Origin: Berberis thunbergii
Lineage: Eukaryota; Streptophyta; Magnoliopsida; Ranunculales; Berberidaceae
Assembly: GCA_003290165.1 (NCBI GenBank)
Contig: QNQO01006976.1
Location: forward strand, 248,001 to 312,000
Direction of reading: 5' to 3'
Length of the DNA stretch: 64,000 bases
In this document: positions 33,085-44,402 of the stretch, piece by piece
How the letters are laid out: each line of letters begins with the position of its first letter
Numbering within the stretch: the first letter of the stretch is position 1
Translations under genes and position numbers: made by a program
The notes under the pieces: model-generated
What the model saw: the letters and a program-made list of their open reading frames with translations, nothing else
What the model was told of the DNA's origin: nothing
Databases searched by the model: none

Positions 33085-33910
33085 GAAATAGAGTTTGCAG
33101 GCTCTGTTTCAGCAGTGAACAATGCAGAGTGCAGTGTTTCAGCAATGAACAAAGCGGAGTTTGCACAATCGGTTTCAGCAACAAACAAAGCAGAGTTTGC
33201 AAGCCCTGTTTCAGCAGTGAATAAAGACGGGTTTGACACCAACACTCAACAATTCGGAGGCGCGGAAAGAGGGAAAGATTGTGTAACATCAATGGTGAAA
33301 TTGGGCCTCGTCGCAACGAGTCAAATTGAGCATGAATCTAGTAGTAGTTCTAGGCCGAGTGAAGTACATCATATCGACCGCGGTGATGTTGGAACTCAAT
33401 CGGAACAATTGGTTTCAGCTACTAAACCGGAGGGACAGCAGTTTGCTACTAGCATAGAGCGAGGGGAAGCTATGCAGGGACCTTCTGATGATGATTTTCA
33501 GTCTTTGGTAAGGGCCAAGAAACAATTAGAAAAATACGGTATCAAAAATTCTCCGGAGTATAAAATAGTAGGAGACAAATTGGACAAGTCAAAGAAAATA
33601 GACGGCTTCGACAGAAGAAATTGAATATCAATACACTCGAAAGTGCAAGTGATGAAGTCAACTCCGACTCTGAGGTTGGTCCACAGGTAGTGTGCAGTGA
33701 TTTGGATTTAGGGGCTACGTCAGACGGAGAGAAGAGTAAGAGAAGTACAAATATCAGGATGGTGGTCCCCCTGGGCATGCGTTTTTAGACGAGGCTGTGT
33801 TTAGCCAGATTATGGTTGTCATTGAAGCAAGTTAGATAGGGCACAAAATGGACTGTTTTGATTGTAAATCAATTTTTTGATAAGTAATAAAAGTTCTAAA
33901 TAAAAAAAAT
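33085..33910 (+). mobile_element. LINE-B 3' segment (ORF1 end plus LINE tail)
   Basis: The ORF1 frame continues from 33085 to a TGA at 33622 with a repetitive segment: three to four copies of a 12-residue unit (KAEFAxSVSAxN) at about 33090-33235, and a Lys-rich end (KKQLEKYGIKNSPEYK). Only about 280 bp later comes AATTTTTTGATAAGTAATAAAAG and an A-rich tail, the same ending as LINE-A. ORF2 is therefore absent and LINE-B is an internally deleted, non-autonomous LINE. Confidence 0.72.
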
Positions 33911-33935
33911 CAACAAAAAAATTTAATTCCTTGGT

Positions 33936-33938
<3 letters not shown>

Positions 33939-33976
<38 letters not shown>
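33939..33976. repeat. (AT)n microsatellite
   Basis: About 19 AT units immediately after the LINE-B A-rich tail. Confidence 0.9.
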
Positions 33977-33978
<2 letters not shown>

Positions 33979-35569
33979 TTCGCTAATAACAATTTAATGC
34001 CTCCATGAACCTAATAACAATTTTTTAGATGAATAGATACCGTGAACAACAATAGATCACACGTCCATTTTCATTTACACTTGCCTTCACGATCACCCTA
34101 GAAGAATAATGTAGTAACGTTTTGAATGTGCTCGAAGACTTTAACTAAGACACAAGTAGCAGCCAAATTGGAAATAGACATTTAGGTCAATACATGTAGA
34201 TTCCATACAATTCTTCCTCTCGACGTAACCTGGATTTCTAGCCATCAACTTATTTCTCAATCATTTCAACCATCTCATTAGAGAAAATGATCTTACCTTT
34301 ACCTTGATAGATCAGTACTCGCGGGTATTTGAAAGACGAAGCTTTATGTTAGAATCTGTTGACTTCCTTGATCGTGTTGATTCTTTTTCTAGTAGCTTTC
34401 TCTTCCACAATAAACATAAATATTATTTGCGAATTATGTTTAACCATTGTAAAAATATATGGTGAGATTATAATCTGTATAACAAGTGTTAGCATTAGGT
34501 CTATGTTTTGTAAATATCATTTAAAAGTTATGCAAGTCATGAGACAATTGTCAAAGAGAAAGATGATTGAACTAAACTCAAGAAGACAAGTAAAGCCATG
34601 AAGACCAAGACAAGCCCACAAGAAGAATTCAAAGCAAGATTAACCAAGTCAAAGAAGATTATCTACAAACTCGAGACTTGAAATTCAAATTCATAATTTT
34701 AATGAGAATGATATATTCTCTATTGAGACATGCCATGTGCTAAATGGACAAGTCCATGTGACAAAGTACTTATCAATTACTTTTACCATGCGGCTAAGGA
34801 ATCTCTTTTGTTTTAAAAAGGATATCTGGGCCAGGCAAAATTGACTTTACCCTTTGAGAATTAGACGATCGTTCTTAATAAAAACAAAAAAATTGTTCTG
34901 AAAGTAGCCGCTCTGATGCAAACGAAATCGGCTTCACCTCTTTCAACTGAGCCTAAAAATAGGGCCCAAGACAATTATCTTAAACTATATTTCAAAAATC
35001 TTTCAAAACCTCTTAAAACCCATTTATTCATCATTTGAGAGATCCATTCACCCACTAAATAACTTTATCTCTTGTGAGGGATCCCATGGTGTTCTAAGAA
35101 GAAATTCTTTATATCTCATGGTCTATTTGGTTATTTAAAGAGAAGTGGGAAAGAAAAGTTGAGGGGAGCTTTTTTTATTGTTATATGCCTCATTTGGAAA
35201 GTTACTAAGGCTGAAAATGTGAGATATGCTATGATACCTGCTAAAAGTGCTCAAATATTGATATGATATTAGGCTAATCTTGACTAGAGAGAGTTGAATA
35301 GTAACCTTTTGCAAAATGATTTTGTTTTGAAGATAAATCGGAGGTATTTGACTTCGAAGTTATTCGCTTAAACTTATCGAAGGCTTATGTTGTGACTCAA
35401 GGAGAATCAACATGATAAGGTTCACAATTTTAATTGATTTACTTGAAGTAAACGCCAAATGGAAACCTTTTATAAAATCCCTAAATAAATTATAAGCATG
35501 CAAGTTGAACATGCAAACAATATAAGGTATGAAAAATAAAGACAAGTTATCAAATATGCAAGGTATGAA
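33977..35569. other. Non-coding stretch, nothing recognised
   Basis: AT-rich, with no protein family, tRNA or structured repeat recognised. Short open frames on both strands (for example 34359-34601) lack signatures. Confidence 0.4.
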
Positions 35570-35574
35570 ATTTG

Positions 35575-35690
35575 ATTCAAAGCCGTCGCTAAGTTGTAAA
35601 TAAAAATGACAAAACAACGACGGTATTTGCTGTGACTATTTAGCGACGGTATTTGCCGTTGCTAACACTAACTTGCTGTAGCTAAAAAAA
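35575..35690. repeat. Relic of a family-gamma CACTA array
   Basis: AGCCGTCGCTAAG, AACGACGGTATTTGC and AGCGACGGTATTTGCCGTTG within 100 bp resemble the gamma palindromes of Pack-CACTA-2. No terminus is visible. Confidence 0.5.
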
Positions 35691-35990
35691 TTACTAATAA
35701 AATTTCATTTTTTATAATGAAATTAGTTCTTTCTATTAAATTTCAGATTTCTCATTGCCTTTTTTTGTCATTCAGAAGAAACATTTCAAACCTGAACACA
35801 ATTTTATTAATTTTTTTATAATCAATAACTTGTCCATTATAAAAAATACAATCCCAAACAACTTTATACTCTATCAACCTCGAATTGTAATACAATTTCA
35901 ATTTGAGATAGAAGCGAACTGATCCAACTGCTTAAATGTCTCCATCAGTTCCTCATTTCGCAACAATACATCAATTAAGGGCGTCCTAGA

Positions 35991-36068
35991 TAGAAGCGAA
36001 CGATTGAGCAACTGCAACAACTGTTGGGATTGAGAAGAACAACTGCAACAACTGTTGGGATTGAGAAT
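35991..36068 (+). repeat. Short tandem duplication before LINE-C
   Basis: A unit of about 31 bp containing AACTGCAACAACTGTTGGGA and TTGAGAA occurs twice, separated by no spacer. Confidence 0.7.
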
Positions 36069-39000
36069 AACAGTTTAACAAGGATAATTGTTTTAAAAAA
36101 TAAAAATACAGAGAGAAAACGTTCGGTGCCTCCGGTCACGCGCCGTAAGACAAAGAAGGGTGTATCTTCCTCCCGCGTTTAAGATGATTGAAAACCTTTT
36201 GTTTTGGAATGCTCGTGGGGTTAGTAATAGAGCCACGAAGAGACGATTAAAAAATATGGTGAAGGAAAATAATGTTAGAATTCTTATGATAGCAGAGCTT
36301 ATGATTGAAGCTAGCAGATATATGGAGGTTTGCAATAAAATTAAGCTTGCGGGTTTCGTCTCTAATGATACAGTTGGTGGAAAATATATGGATCTTTTGG
36401 GATGCTGCATTGGACCTCTCAATTGTGGATATGTCGGACCAGATCATTCACTGTCAGGTAACGGATTCTACTTCAAGAGTTTATTTAATTTCTTTTGTTT
36501 ATGCTAAATGCTCGGTTGAAGAGTGATGGGAACTTTGGTCAAATATGATTACCCATGCTTCTAATCATGACCTACCATGGATGGTTGGCGGGGATTTCAA
36601 CACTTTTTTACATTATTAAGAAAAGATTGGGGGAGTGGAGTCGTCCTTGTCTAGTATGTCTAATTTCTCAGATTACATTGAAAATTGTGGATTGATTGAC
36701 TATGGCTTTACGGGACCTTGACTCACCTGGTGTAACAATAGGCGAGGAAGAGACCGTATATGGGCTAGACATGATAGAATTTTTGTTAATTCGGCATGGT
36801 TTACAGTATTAGCTAACCCAAAAGTTTAACATCTCAGTAGAACTTCTTCTGATCACTCTTCGCTACTGGCATCCATGCCTACTTAGGTGCGAACATGTTT
36901 TATCCCATTTAGATTCCTTAATATGTGGATGACACATCCTTGGTTTCTAGATCTGGTAAGAGGAATATGGTTGTCTGATTTAGATGATATGCGACCGATT
37001 GAAAAAATTGATGTTAAGCTTAAAATGGTGAAAAGGGCTCTTATACAGTGGAACAAGACGGTATTTGGTAATATTTTTAGTAGACTGGGATCTCTAGAAA
37101 TGGGAAACTATCCTTCTGGCGGGCCGGGAAATTATTGGTAATAATGGCCTTGATGTGGCTGCAAACTGGGACATTAATGCCTATTGTAATCTGAGTCGTT
37201 GTCAAACGGAGTATAGATTAGCTCTAAAATAAGAGGAGTTTTACTGTATTCAAAAGTCAAGAGAAAAATAATATAGTGAGGGGGATGCTTGTACAAAATA
37301 TTTCTTTGCTTCCACTAAATCCAAAGAAAAACGAAGGGTCGTCTCTCAGATATCTTTGCCAGGTGGTAGGACTATTTCAGATCCGGGTGAAATCCTTGAG
37401 GAAGCAAATAATTTTTTATAGCCTTTTGTCTGCCCAAGGAGACTGTGTGCTGAATTCAGAACTGCTAGATTGCATTTCGAAGACCAATACGGAAGTTAGG
37501 TGTGATGCATTGGTCAAAAGGCTTTCATTGGAGGAAGTAAAGGATGTTGTATTTGATATATCGCAAAATGGTGCCCCTGGCCAGGACAATTTTACTGCTG
37601 GTTTTTTTTCAGACATGCTGGGACCTGGTGAGTATTGATAAATGGGAAGCGGCTATACAATTTTTTAGGGGGACGCTCTTTCATCGTCTTTTTCTGCAAA
37701 CTTCATGGCTTTGATTTTTGCCCTATTAGTTTGTGCAATGTCATCTATAAAATTTTCAGTAAAATTTTTTGCAATAGATTGGCATTAGTATTACCAGAAT
37801 TGATCTCCTTGGAGCAAGGGGCTTTTGTTAAAGGAAGTTTATTGGGGAAAATATCGGCCTAGCACAGGAATTGGTAAAAGATATCCATAAAAAGATATTT
37901 TGTGGTAATGTTGTGCTGAAGATTGACATAGAAAAACCTATATATGACCGACTAGATTGGAATTTTTTGTTCGCGGTGCTCAAAAGATTTGGTTTTAATA
38001 CCAGATTTTGTCATATTATTTCCAACTGCATAGCTTCTTGTGGTTTCTCAATTCTGCTACAGGGAGCTTACAAAGGTTTTTTTAAAATCCACAAGAGGGT
38101 TAAGGCAAGGGGATCCTCTCCCAACTTTTTTATTTATCATCGCCTTAGAGGTTCTGAGTAGGGGCTTGCAAAGGGCTTTCAATACAGGAAAAATTGGGTA
38201 TTATTGTATGCATAGGGCCTGCAGTCCTGTTTCACATCTACTCTATGCAGATGACATTTTAATTTTTTAAAATGGGAGGAAATCTTCAGTTTAGTGGTGC
38301 ATGGAATTTCTGAAAAAATACTGCAATGCTTCAGGTCAGAAAATGATTGAAGGAAAAAGCTCTTTTATGATGGAAGACAATGTTGTAGTTGAAAGAATTG
38401 TTGCTTTGAAAAGGTTTACAAGATTCCAATGTAAAGGTTCTCATTTGACTTATTTGGGAGGTCCAGTGTTTCAAGGGAAAGCAAAACTTTCCTACTTTGA
38501 AGAATTGATTAACAAAATTCTTAGACGTATTCAAGGATGGAAAGCAAAACTGTTATCGCCTGGCAGGAGAATAGTCTTAATGTTCTAAGCTCAATTCATG
38601 TTTACATTCTAAGCGCCATGTGTGTACCCAAGAAAGTTATCCCAAGAATTAATAGATTGTTAGCAGATTTCTTTTGGGGGGACTGTGAAGGTAGGTTGAA
38701 GAAAAAATGGGTATCATGGGACAAGATTTGTTTGTCTCAGGAGGAAGCAGGTTTGAATGTCAGAAACCTGACAGTGGTGATGAAGGCCTTCCGTGTTAAA
38801 GCCTTATGGAAACTTATTTTTTCTGATACTCTTTGGGATTCTTTTATGAGAAATAAATACTGGTTGCCTAGAGCTTCGTTGAGTGGCCAAGTTGTGAAAT
38901 GTGGGCTTCCCCATTTTTTAAGGAGATCATGTCTTGAAAATCGTTAACTGTGAGCAATTATTTTTGGTGTATTGGCAGAAGTAACATCGGCTTCTTTGAA

Positions 39001-39435
39001 GAAAACTGAAATCTTGTGACCTCTTTCAAAAGATCGGAGGATTTTATCAATCATGGGTTTTGGCCCACGGTTAGGGAAGTGATAATGGGAGATTACGAAT
39101 TGGTCAATCTAGTCCTCAGACAGCTGGCATGTGACCTATTCGCAGATAGCTTGCGGGGTAAGAAATATGGTGATGACGGATGTGTTTGGGTGCCAGATGG
39201 TTTGTTTTCCATTCATTCTGCATATGCATTGCTACGAAGCGGGGGGTGAAAATGAACTAAGAAAACAAATTTGGCAAAACATTATCCCGTCAAGAATCTC
39301 AATTTTTGTTTGGAAACTTTTGAACAGAGGTGTGCCAGTGGACGGGGAGCTGTATCGATGCGGTTTTAGCCTCGCATCAAGGTGTAGGTGCTGCGCTAAT
39401 CCAAGGACGGAGTAAAAGTATGGAGTCATTTAGCA
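36069..39435 (+). mobile_element. LINE-C, sense-oriented 5' and middle part
   Basis: Sister of LINE-A carrying the ORF2 start, endonuclease, reverse transcriptase and zinc-binding region on +. It stops abruptly at about 39435 inside the segment after the zinc-binding motif. The rest of the LINE, RNase H and 3' UTR, lies inverted at 39600-40660. Confidence 0.85.
36184..39415 (+). pseudogene. LINE-C ORF2, disrupted and interrupted by inversion
   Basis: The ORF2 start is preserved: ATG at 36184, then IENLLFWNARGVSNRATKRR, the typical endonuclease N-terminus. Later landmarks are VGGDFNTF (36580), FRLRFLNMW-like linker, [21 protein letters not shown] (37740), KIDIEKP (37920), the polymerase YADD-type site at 38244-38255 (YADD) and RCGFSLASRCRCC (39360). 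Stops and frameshifts are frequent (for example 36525, 36618, 36720, 36828, 37230, 38270). Confidence 0.88.
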
Positions 39436-40790
39436 GTATAAGACTTCAATACTTGAGGGCAATTTAAGACTTCAATACTTATAATTTTTTTGTAGTGCTT
39501 TATCCATCCCTTACCCAGGACAGCAACTCTGTCCAATTTCTTAGCACCACTGACCATGCAAAAAATGCAACACTGGTGCTCCGAAATAGTGGAAGAAACC
39601 CAGCTCCCTAACAACAGCTCAAGTAGTGGAACGGGGTGCATCTAGACAGAGCACTCTGTCCAAACAGAGCATCCTATCCAGCGCCCTGTTGAGCCAAAGT
39701 TACTGGCAGCAACACCAAACAAATAAGCCATTGCTGCGACACATCCACGGCGCTCCAAGTCAATAACAATACCCTACCTATTGCCATCAGAAAATCCTCT
39801 ATTCATACCCATGAAAAACATAAGCCGTGTGGCAACTGTCGAGCAAAACCAACCCCGCAATCCACCTAGGTAAATCCTTATCTCCAAAGGTGATAGTCCT
39901 GCAATCTTTTTGTGCTTTGTCAGCTAGCACATCTGCAACCGCACTGGCCTCTCTATAAATATGTTTGCACTCTATCAACATTTTTTCCGTCATCATCCTA
40001 ATTTCTCTGAAAATGTTTTCCAGATGCCACGAAATTTTAAAGGTCTCCCTAAACCAACCACAAACAAGTTTTGAATCCGATTGAACCATTACTTTTCTCA
40101 ACCCCAATGAGGAACAAAGACGCAAACCTTCCACAAAGGCCAACGCTTCAGCTTTATTGTTTGATCATTCCCCAAAGAACAATTGCTTTCCAACCACACA
40201 AAGACCCCTTGGGTCTCTTATAATCACACCTCCTGTCGCTACAAAATCTGCACGAGGAGGAAACCAATATACAATCCTAACAAAACTACCTTTAACCAGG
40301 ATCTCATGTAACCCAAGCGCCCTTAAAGGAGCCTTATTCTGACTAGATTGTTTCGGGATGATAAAGGTATTAGCTAACCTCAAATTACGCCTAATGTTTA
40401 AAATCACAAATGCATAATTTGGGGTAATATCTTCATAGACAACCTTACATCTTTGCTTCCAGATTCCCATAGAATAAACATAGGAGTGAGGAAGTAAAAC
40501 ACACCTGATTGCGTGGTCATCTTAGCCTTTTCGAACCAAATCTGCAGCACTATGGAGATCTCAGCTGGTTTCTTTACATTCACATCAAATATCCCATCAA
40601 AATGACTCCATACTTTTACTGCTAAATTGCCCTCAAGAAATAAATATAAGACTTCAATACTTCTTATACTGCTAAATATAAAACTTCAATACTTCTTATA
40701 CTTTTACTGCTAAATTGCCCTCAAGAAATAAATATAAGTATGGTTTTAGCCTTGCCAAAAAGTATAAGACTTCAATACTTCTTGTTCATT
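39412..40790. repeat. Duplicated junction snippets flanking the inverted LINE-C segment
   Basis: TATAAGACTTCAATACTT recurs at about 39437, 39464 (variant), 40645, 40677 (variant) and 40763. A 38-bp unit (CTTTTACTGCTAAATTGCCC and on) occurs directly at 40612-40650 and 40701-40738. GTAAAAGTATGGAGTCATTT at 39412-39431 is the inverse of sequence at 40603-40622. This looks like a templated repair patchwork. Confidence 0.75.
39600..40660 (-). pseudogene. Inverted 3' half of LINE-C (tether, RNase H, 3' UTR)
   Basis: On the minus strand the ORF2 sequence resumes exactly where the plus-strand part ends: LFLEGNLAVKVWSHF (40650-40600), TPMFILWE (about 40470), then RNase H at 40143-39799 with EGLRLCSSLGL, SDSKLVCGWF and YREASAVADVLAD, and a 3' UTR (39790-39600) matching LINE-A's GGCGCTGGCAGGG block. 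Stops occur between blocks. The orientation is opposite to the 5' half. Confidence 0.85.
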
Positions 40791-40899
40791 CTAACATTCT
40801 ATCCTATACGCAAAATATACCCAAGAATGTGTGGAAGCGTATACAAAATGTCTCCCAAAAGGCAAAATATAAACTATTAAGCAATAATAACTATTAAAT

Positions 40900-43500
40900 T
40901 AGAAGTTAGAGTCTTTCCTTGTTCATGAAGTAGTTTCATGTTCATCTATAATTGCATCAATAATTGCAATGTCTGCATTTTCAATGACATCAATATCATC
41001 TTCCAAGTCAGAACCTTCTTCCTCTTCATCTTCAATGACTTTGTTCTTTCCCTTTGTCGACTTCGTTAAATTTCTTGGTCCTATTCACATTAAAGATCAA
41101 AAGTAGTAACTAACTATAGTAAACAACTAGAAGTAAATTTGAATAAATAAAACAAACAAGTAATAGATTATTAACTTACGACGTCGTTTTCGGCTTGGCT
41201 CCGCTTCATTCTCAACGAAACAATCTACTATGTCCAACCATGAGGTATCATTGGGCAGTGTCGGATCTTCTTGCTCCACAATCCATTCATTGTCATTATC
41301 TAACTCCGACAATAGAATGGGATTTGTGCCTTGTGTCGTATGTTGTTGGCGTTGGTCAAGAGCAAGATTGTATTTGACAAATACAAGTGCATTCAGTCGC
41401 TTTTGTTGTAATCGATTTCGCTTCTTTATATCAATCTACCATTCATATAACATATTAGAAAGTTAAATTATTAAATATCCACATCATACATGACAACTAA
41501 TTAGTTAAAATATGATATAGACAAACAATAATTTTTTGCTCACTTGATCAAATGTGCTCCAATTACGTTCACACCCCGTAGCACTACAAGTCTAGCCCAA
41601 AATTCTCTTGGCCACATTCTGCAATTCAAGACAATGGCTTCCAAAGCTTTCCCACCAATAAGCTACAATAATAATATCATAATTTTAATACGTAAAAAGA
41701 CATAAACATGTAATCAATGGAAATGTTCAATTTAAATAAACATTAAACATACCAGGTTGTTTCGTGATCCTTGCCTCAATGGCGGATTGTCTCCCAAATG
41801 TCCCAACACCTCTTCTGAACTCATCAAGTTGTTGGTCAATGAGATTCCTTTCTCATCTCGATGGAATCAAACGCTCAATTGTTTCATAATAGCCATCCAT
41901 GATCTCTTCATCAGCTTGAAAGTTGTCACTATAATGGAAACGAGGATTAAGATAGTATGCTGCCGCATGTAAAGGGCGATGGAGTTGTAGATTCCACCTT
42001 TCATCAATGACATTCCATATTTTCTTGTATTTCGACTCCTTGTTCCCAAGATTCTTTGCAATTTTTTTCTTGGCTTGATCCATAACTTCATAAATGTAGC
42101 CAATGGGAGGCCTATCATCTGCATCAACTAAACGCAAAACACGAACCAATGGAGATGCACAATTAATACTATACTTCACTCCGGGCCAAAATTGTTTATC
42201 CCCCAGTATAATATGCATTACCTCAAGTGCCTCTAGCTTCGTTGAAAAATGAGACTCTTCCCACTTCGTGCAAGTAAATATCAAGAATGCTTTGTAATGT
42301 GAGTTAGGCTGTGGCAAATCGAGTGATGGTTGGCATTGCTAACTCCCTACCATTAGTGTGCTCTGTCATGAGACTCAATACCCACGCGTGGCTATAAATG
42401 TACACCGTTACTTTCTTGGCCTTTTAAACGGTTTCACTTAAGAGAGGCAAATAACCAATGCCCAAAAGTATAAGATCTATCAAGTGTGCTGTGCAAGGAG
42501 ACTAGAAGAGGTGTGGTCTATTTTTCATAAGGTATTCCCCAGCTTTGACATAAGCCGAGGCACTATCCGTGCACACTTGGATTACATTTTCTTCACCTAC
42601 TTCCTGCACCACTTCATCCAACATCAAGTACAAGTTTTCAACATTATGAAATATGCTTGATGTATCAAGGGACTTCAAGAAAACAATTCCCTTTGGACTA
42701 TTAACAAGAAAATTTGTAATGCTTCGACTTTTACCATCGGTCCACCCATCGAACATAATAGTGCATCCATATTTCTTCCAATCTTTCTTGTAGGCTTCAA
42801 GCTTCACATTCACCTCTTCCACTTCCTTTTTCAAGTAGGTGTTCCTAATTTCATAGTAAGTGGGAGGTTTTAATCCACTCCCAAACTTACAAATTTCATC
42901 AATCATCTCTTTAAAATATACATTTCTCACAATGTTGAAAGGCAAAGCACATCCATAAATGAACCTTGAAATTTTGACACAACATTTTTCCCTATCAGTT
43001 GGTTTCCATAACTCATTCATGGTAGTTTTTTTTTTCACATCCATAATCAACTTTGCTTCCACTGACATTTCCATCATCCCCATACATTGGAGCATTCATT
43101 TCCCTCCTTTTAGCAACCTTTGCAACCACTTTATCAATACACATCTTCTTGAATAGCAAATAATTTTCATCTAAATTGCTCAAGCATGGTGAAATATCCT
43201 TGTTTGTTCTTCCAAGATGATTTTTCATTTGAAAAACCCCTCCCCACATCTCTTTTCCACAATAATTACACTTAACATGTTGTTTATTATTACAGCAACA
43301 CAATGTTCCCAAGCTACATCTGGCATAGTGATAATAGTAAAGTAATCTAATGAAAAATATCAAAAGACAATGAGAAGTAAATTTTTTTACTTTTGGTTGA
43401 AGCAAAACCTCCTTTGTTTGGTGAAAACACTTAATGTATGAAGTAGAAGACTATGGAAGAAGTTATTGAAATAATCACTTGTTGGTGGTAGCCATTGAAG
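40900..43500 (-). pseudogene. hAT-superfamily transposase (BED finger, DUF659), decayed
   Basis: Minus-strand pieces in order: BED-type zinc-finger region (43270-43090: CNYCGKEMWGGVFQMKNHLG, with the C-x2-C and a downstream H), DUF659 catalytic-domain part (43095-42502: KYGCTIMFDGWTDGKSRSI, VIQVCTDSASAYVKAGEYL), a frame with stops (42500-42330: TNGRELAMPTITRFAT), then 42317-41853 (HAAAYYLNPRFHYS) and an acidic end near 41312-41180 (NEAEPSRKRRRKL). A TAG at 42502-42504 replaces the W of the FWSP(C) block, and further stops follow. Other frames here are shadows. Not active. Confidence 0.85.
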
Positions 43501-43739
43501 GACATTGAAAGAAGAGATTTTCCTTAGAAAAATGGAGTTTGCAAAAGGTAGGGTTTTCTTTACTTGGGAAAAGTTAGGTTTCTAAAAGTTAATGGGGGTT
43601 CGAATTTGCTATTTATAGACAGAAACTCTCTCTGGAAAGTAAGGTTGTCTCTATTATATTAATTATCTTTGAGGGTTTAAACATGATAATTAATAAATAA
43701 AAAATATTTAGGGGTCCCTGACCCTGACCTTCGTATATA

Positions 43740-44128
43740 AGGAAATCCAAAAATCGATTCACAACACAACACACACAACATAGCCAACACAACAAACAAC
43801 CGTAGAAATCGATTCAACCCACACAACCGCAGAAATCAATTCAACACACAACCGCAAAAATCGATTCAACACAGAACACAACACTTGCAGAGAGTTGAGA
43901 TGTCGAGATGCAAAGAGATGCAGAGAGAACTTGAACTTGCAAGATGCAAAAAGAACTTGCAGAGAATCGAAATGCAGAGAAGCAGCGGATCTGAGCCGAA
44001 GCCAATCTGAGCCGAAAATAGCTAGATAGTGAGCGGATCTGAGGGATTGGCCTTGAGAAGCAGCATATCTGAGCCGGAGTCGAGGGAAAGATGTCGTGAC
44101 GGAGCAAATCTGAGCTAGATCTGAGAAG
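43740..44128 (+). promoter_or_regulatory. Leader-exon-like segment of unknown owner
   Basis: CA-rich then GA-rich sequence (CACAACACACACAACA, repeats of ATCTGAGCCG) ends at GAGAAG|GTATGT at 44128/44129 and is followed by T-rich, intron-like DNA. It resembles the leader exon in Pack-CACTA-3 (both contain ATCTGAG/GATCAGATCT phrases). No coding exon is recognised downstream. Confidence 0.3.
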
Positions 44129-44274
44129 GTATGTCTCTGATCTTGTTCTCAGATTCTGGTTCTTCTTTTTCTTCCCTGTTTGTTTATGTTTTTTTTTCTA
44201 TTGGTATTCTCCATTTTGTGCGAAACATATAAATCGAACGTTTGTTCTTCAATCGAGATGTAACGATTTCATCA

Positions 44275-44402
44275 CTGTATCGGTGGCGATTCACTCCCAT
44301 TTGGATGAAGTCTGATTTTTTGGACGATTTAAACCGTTTGCATGCCGAGTCGATTCATATCGGCGATTTGAATCGCGATTTTCACCGATTCTTACAACAC
44401 TG
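44275..44402 (-). repeat. Probable hAT terminus with subterminal CGATT repeats
   Basis: Reading the minus strand from 44402: CAGTGTTGTAAGAATCGG followed by repeated CGATT/AATCG words. CAGTGTTGTAA is a common start of plant hAT elements. It could be the 5' terminus of the transposon whose transposase lies at 40900-43500, but the matching 3' terminus was not found. Confidence 0.45.

Noticed and set aside
36069..40660. Twin-priming inversion as the origin of LINE-C's structure
   Set aside because: Twin priming inverts the 5' part upstream of the sense 3' part. Here the order is the reverse, so a later rearrangement is more likely.
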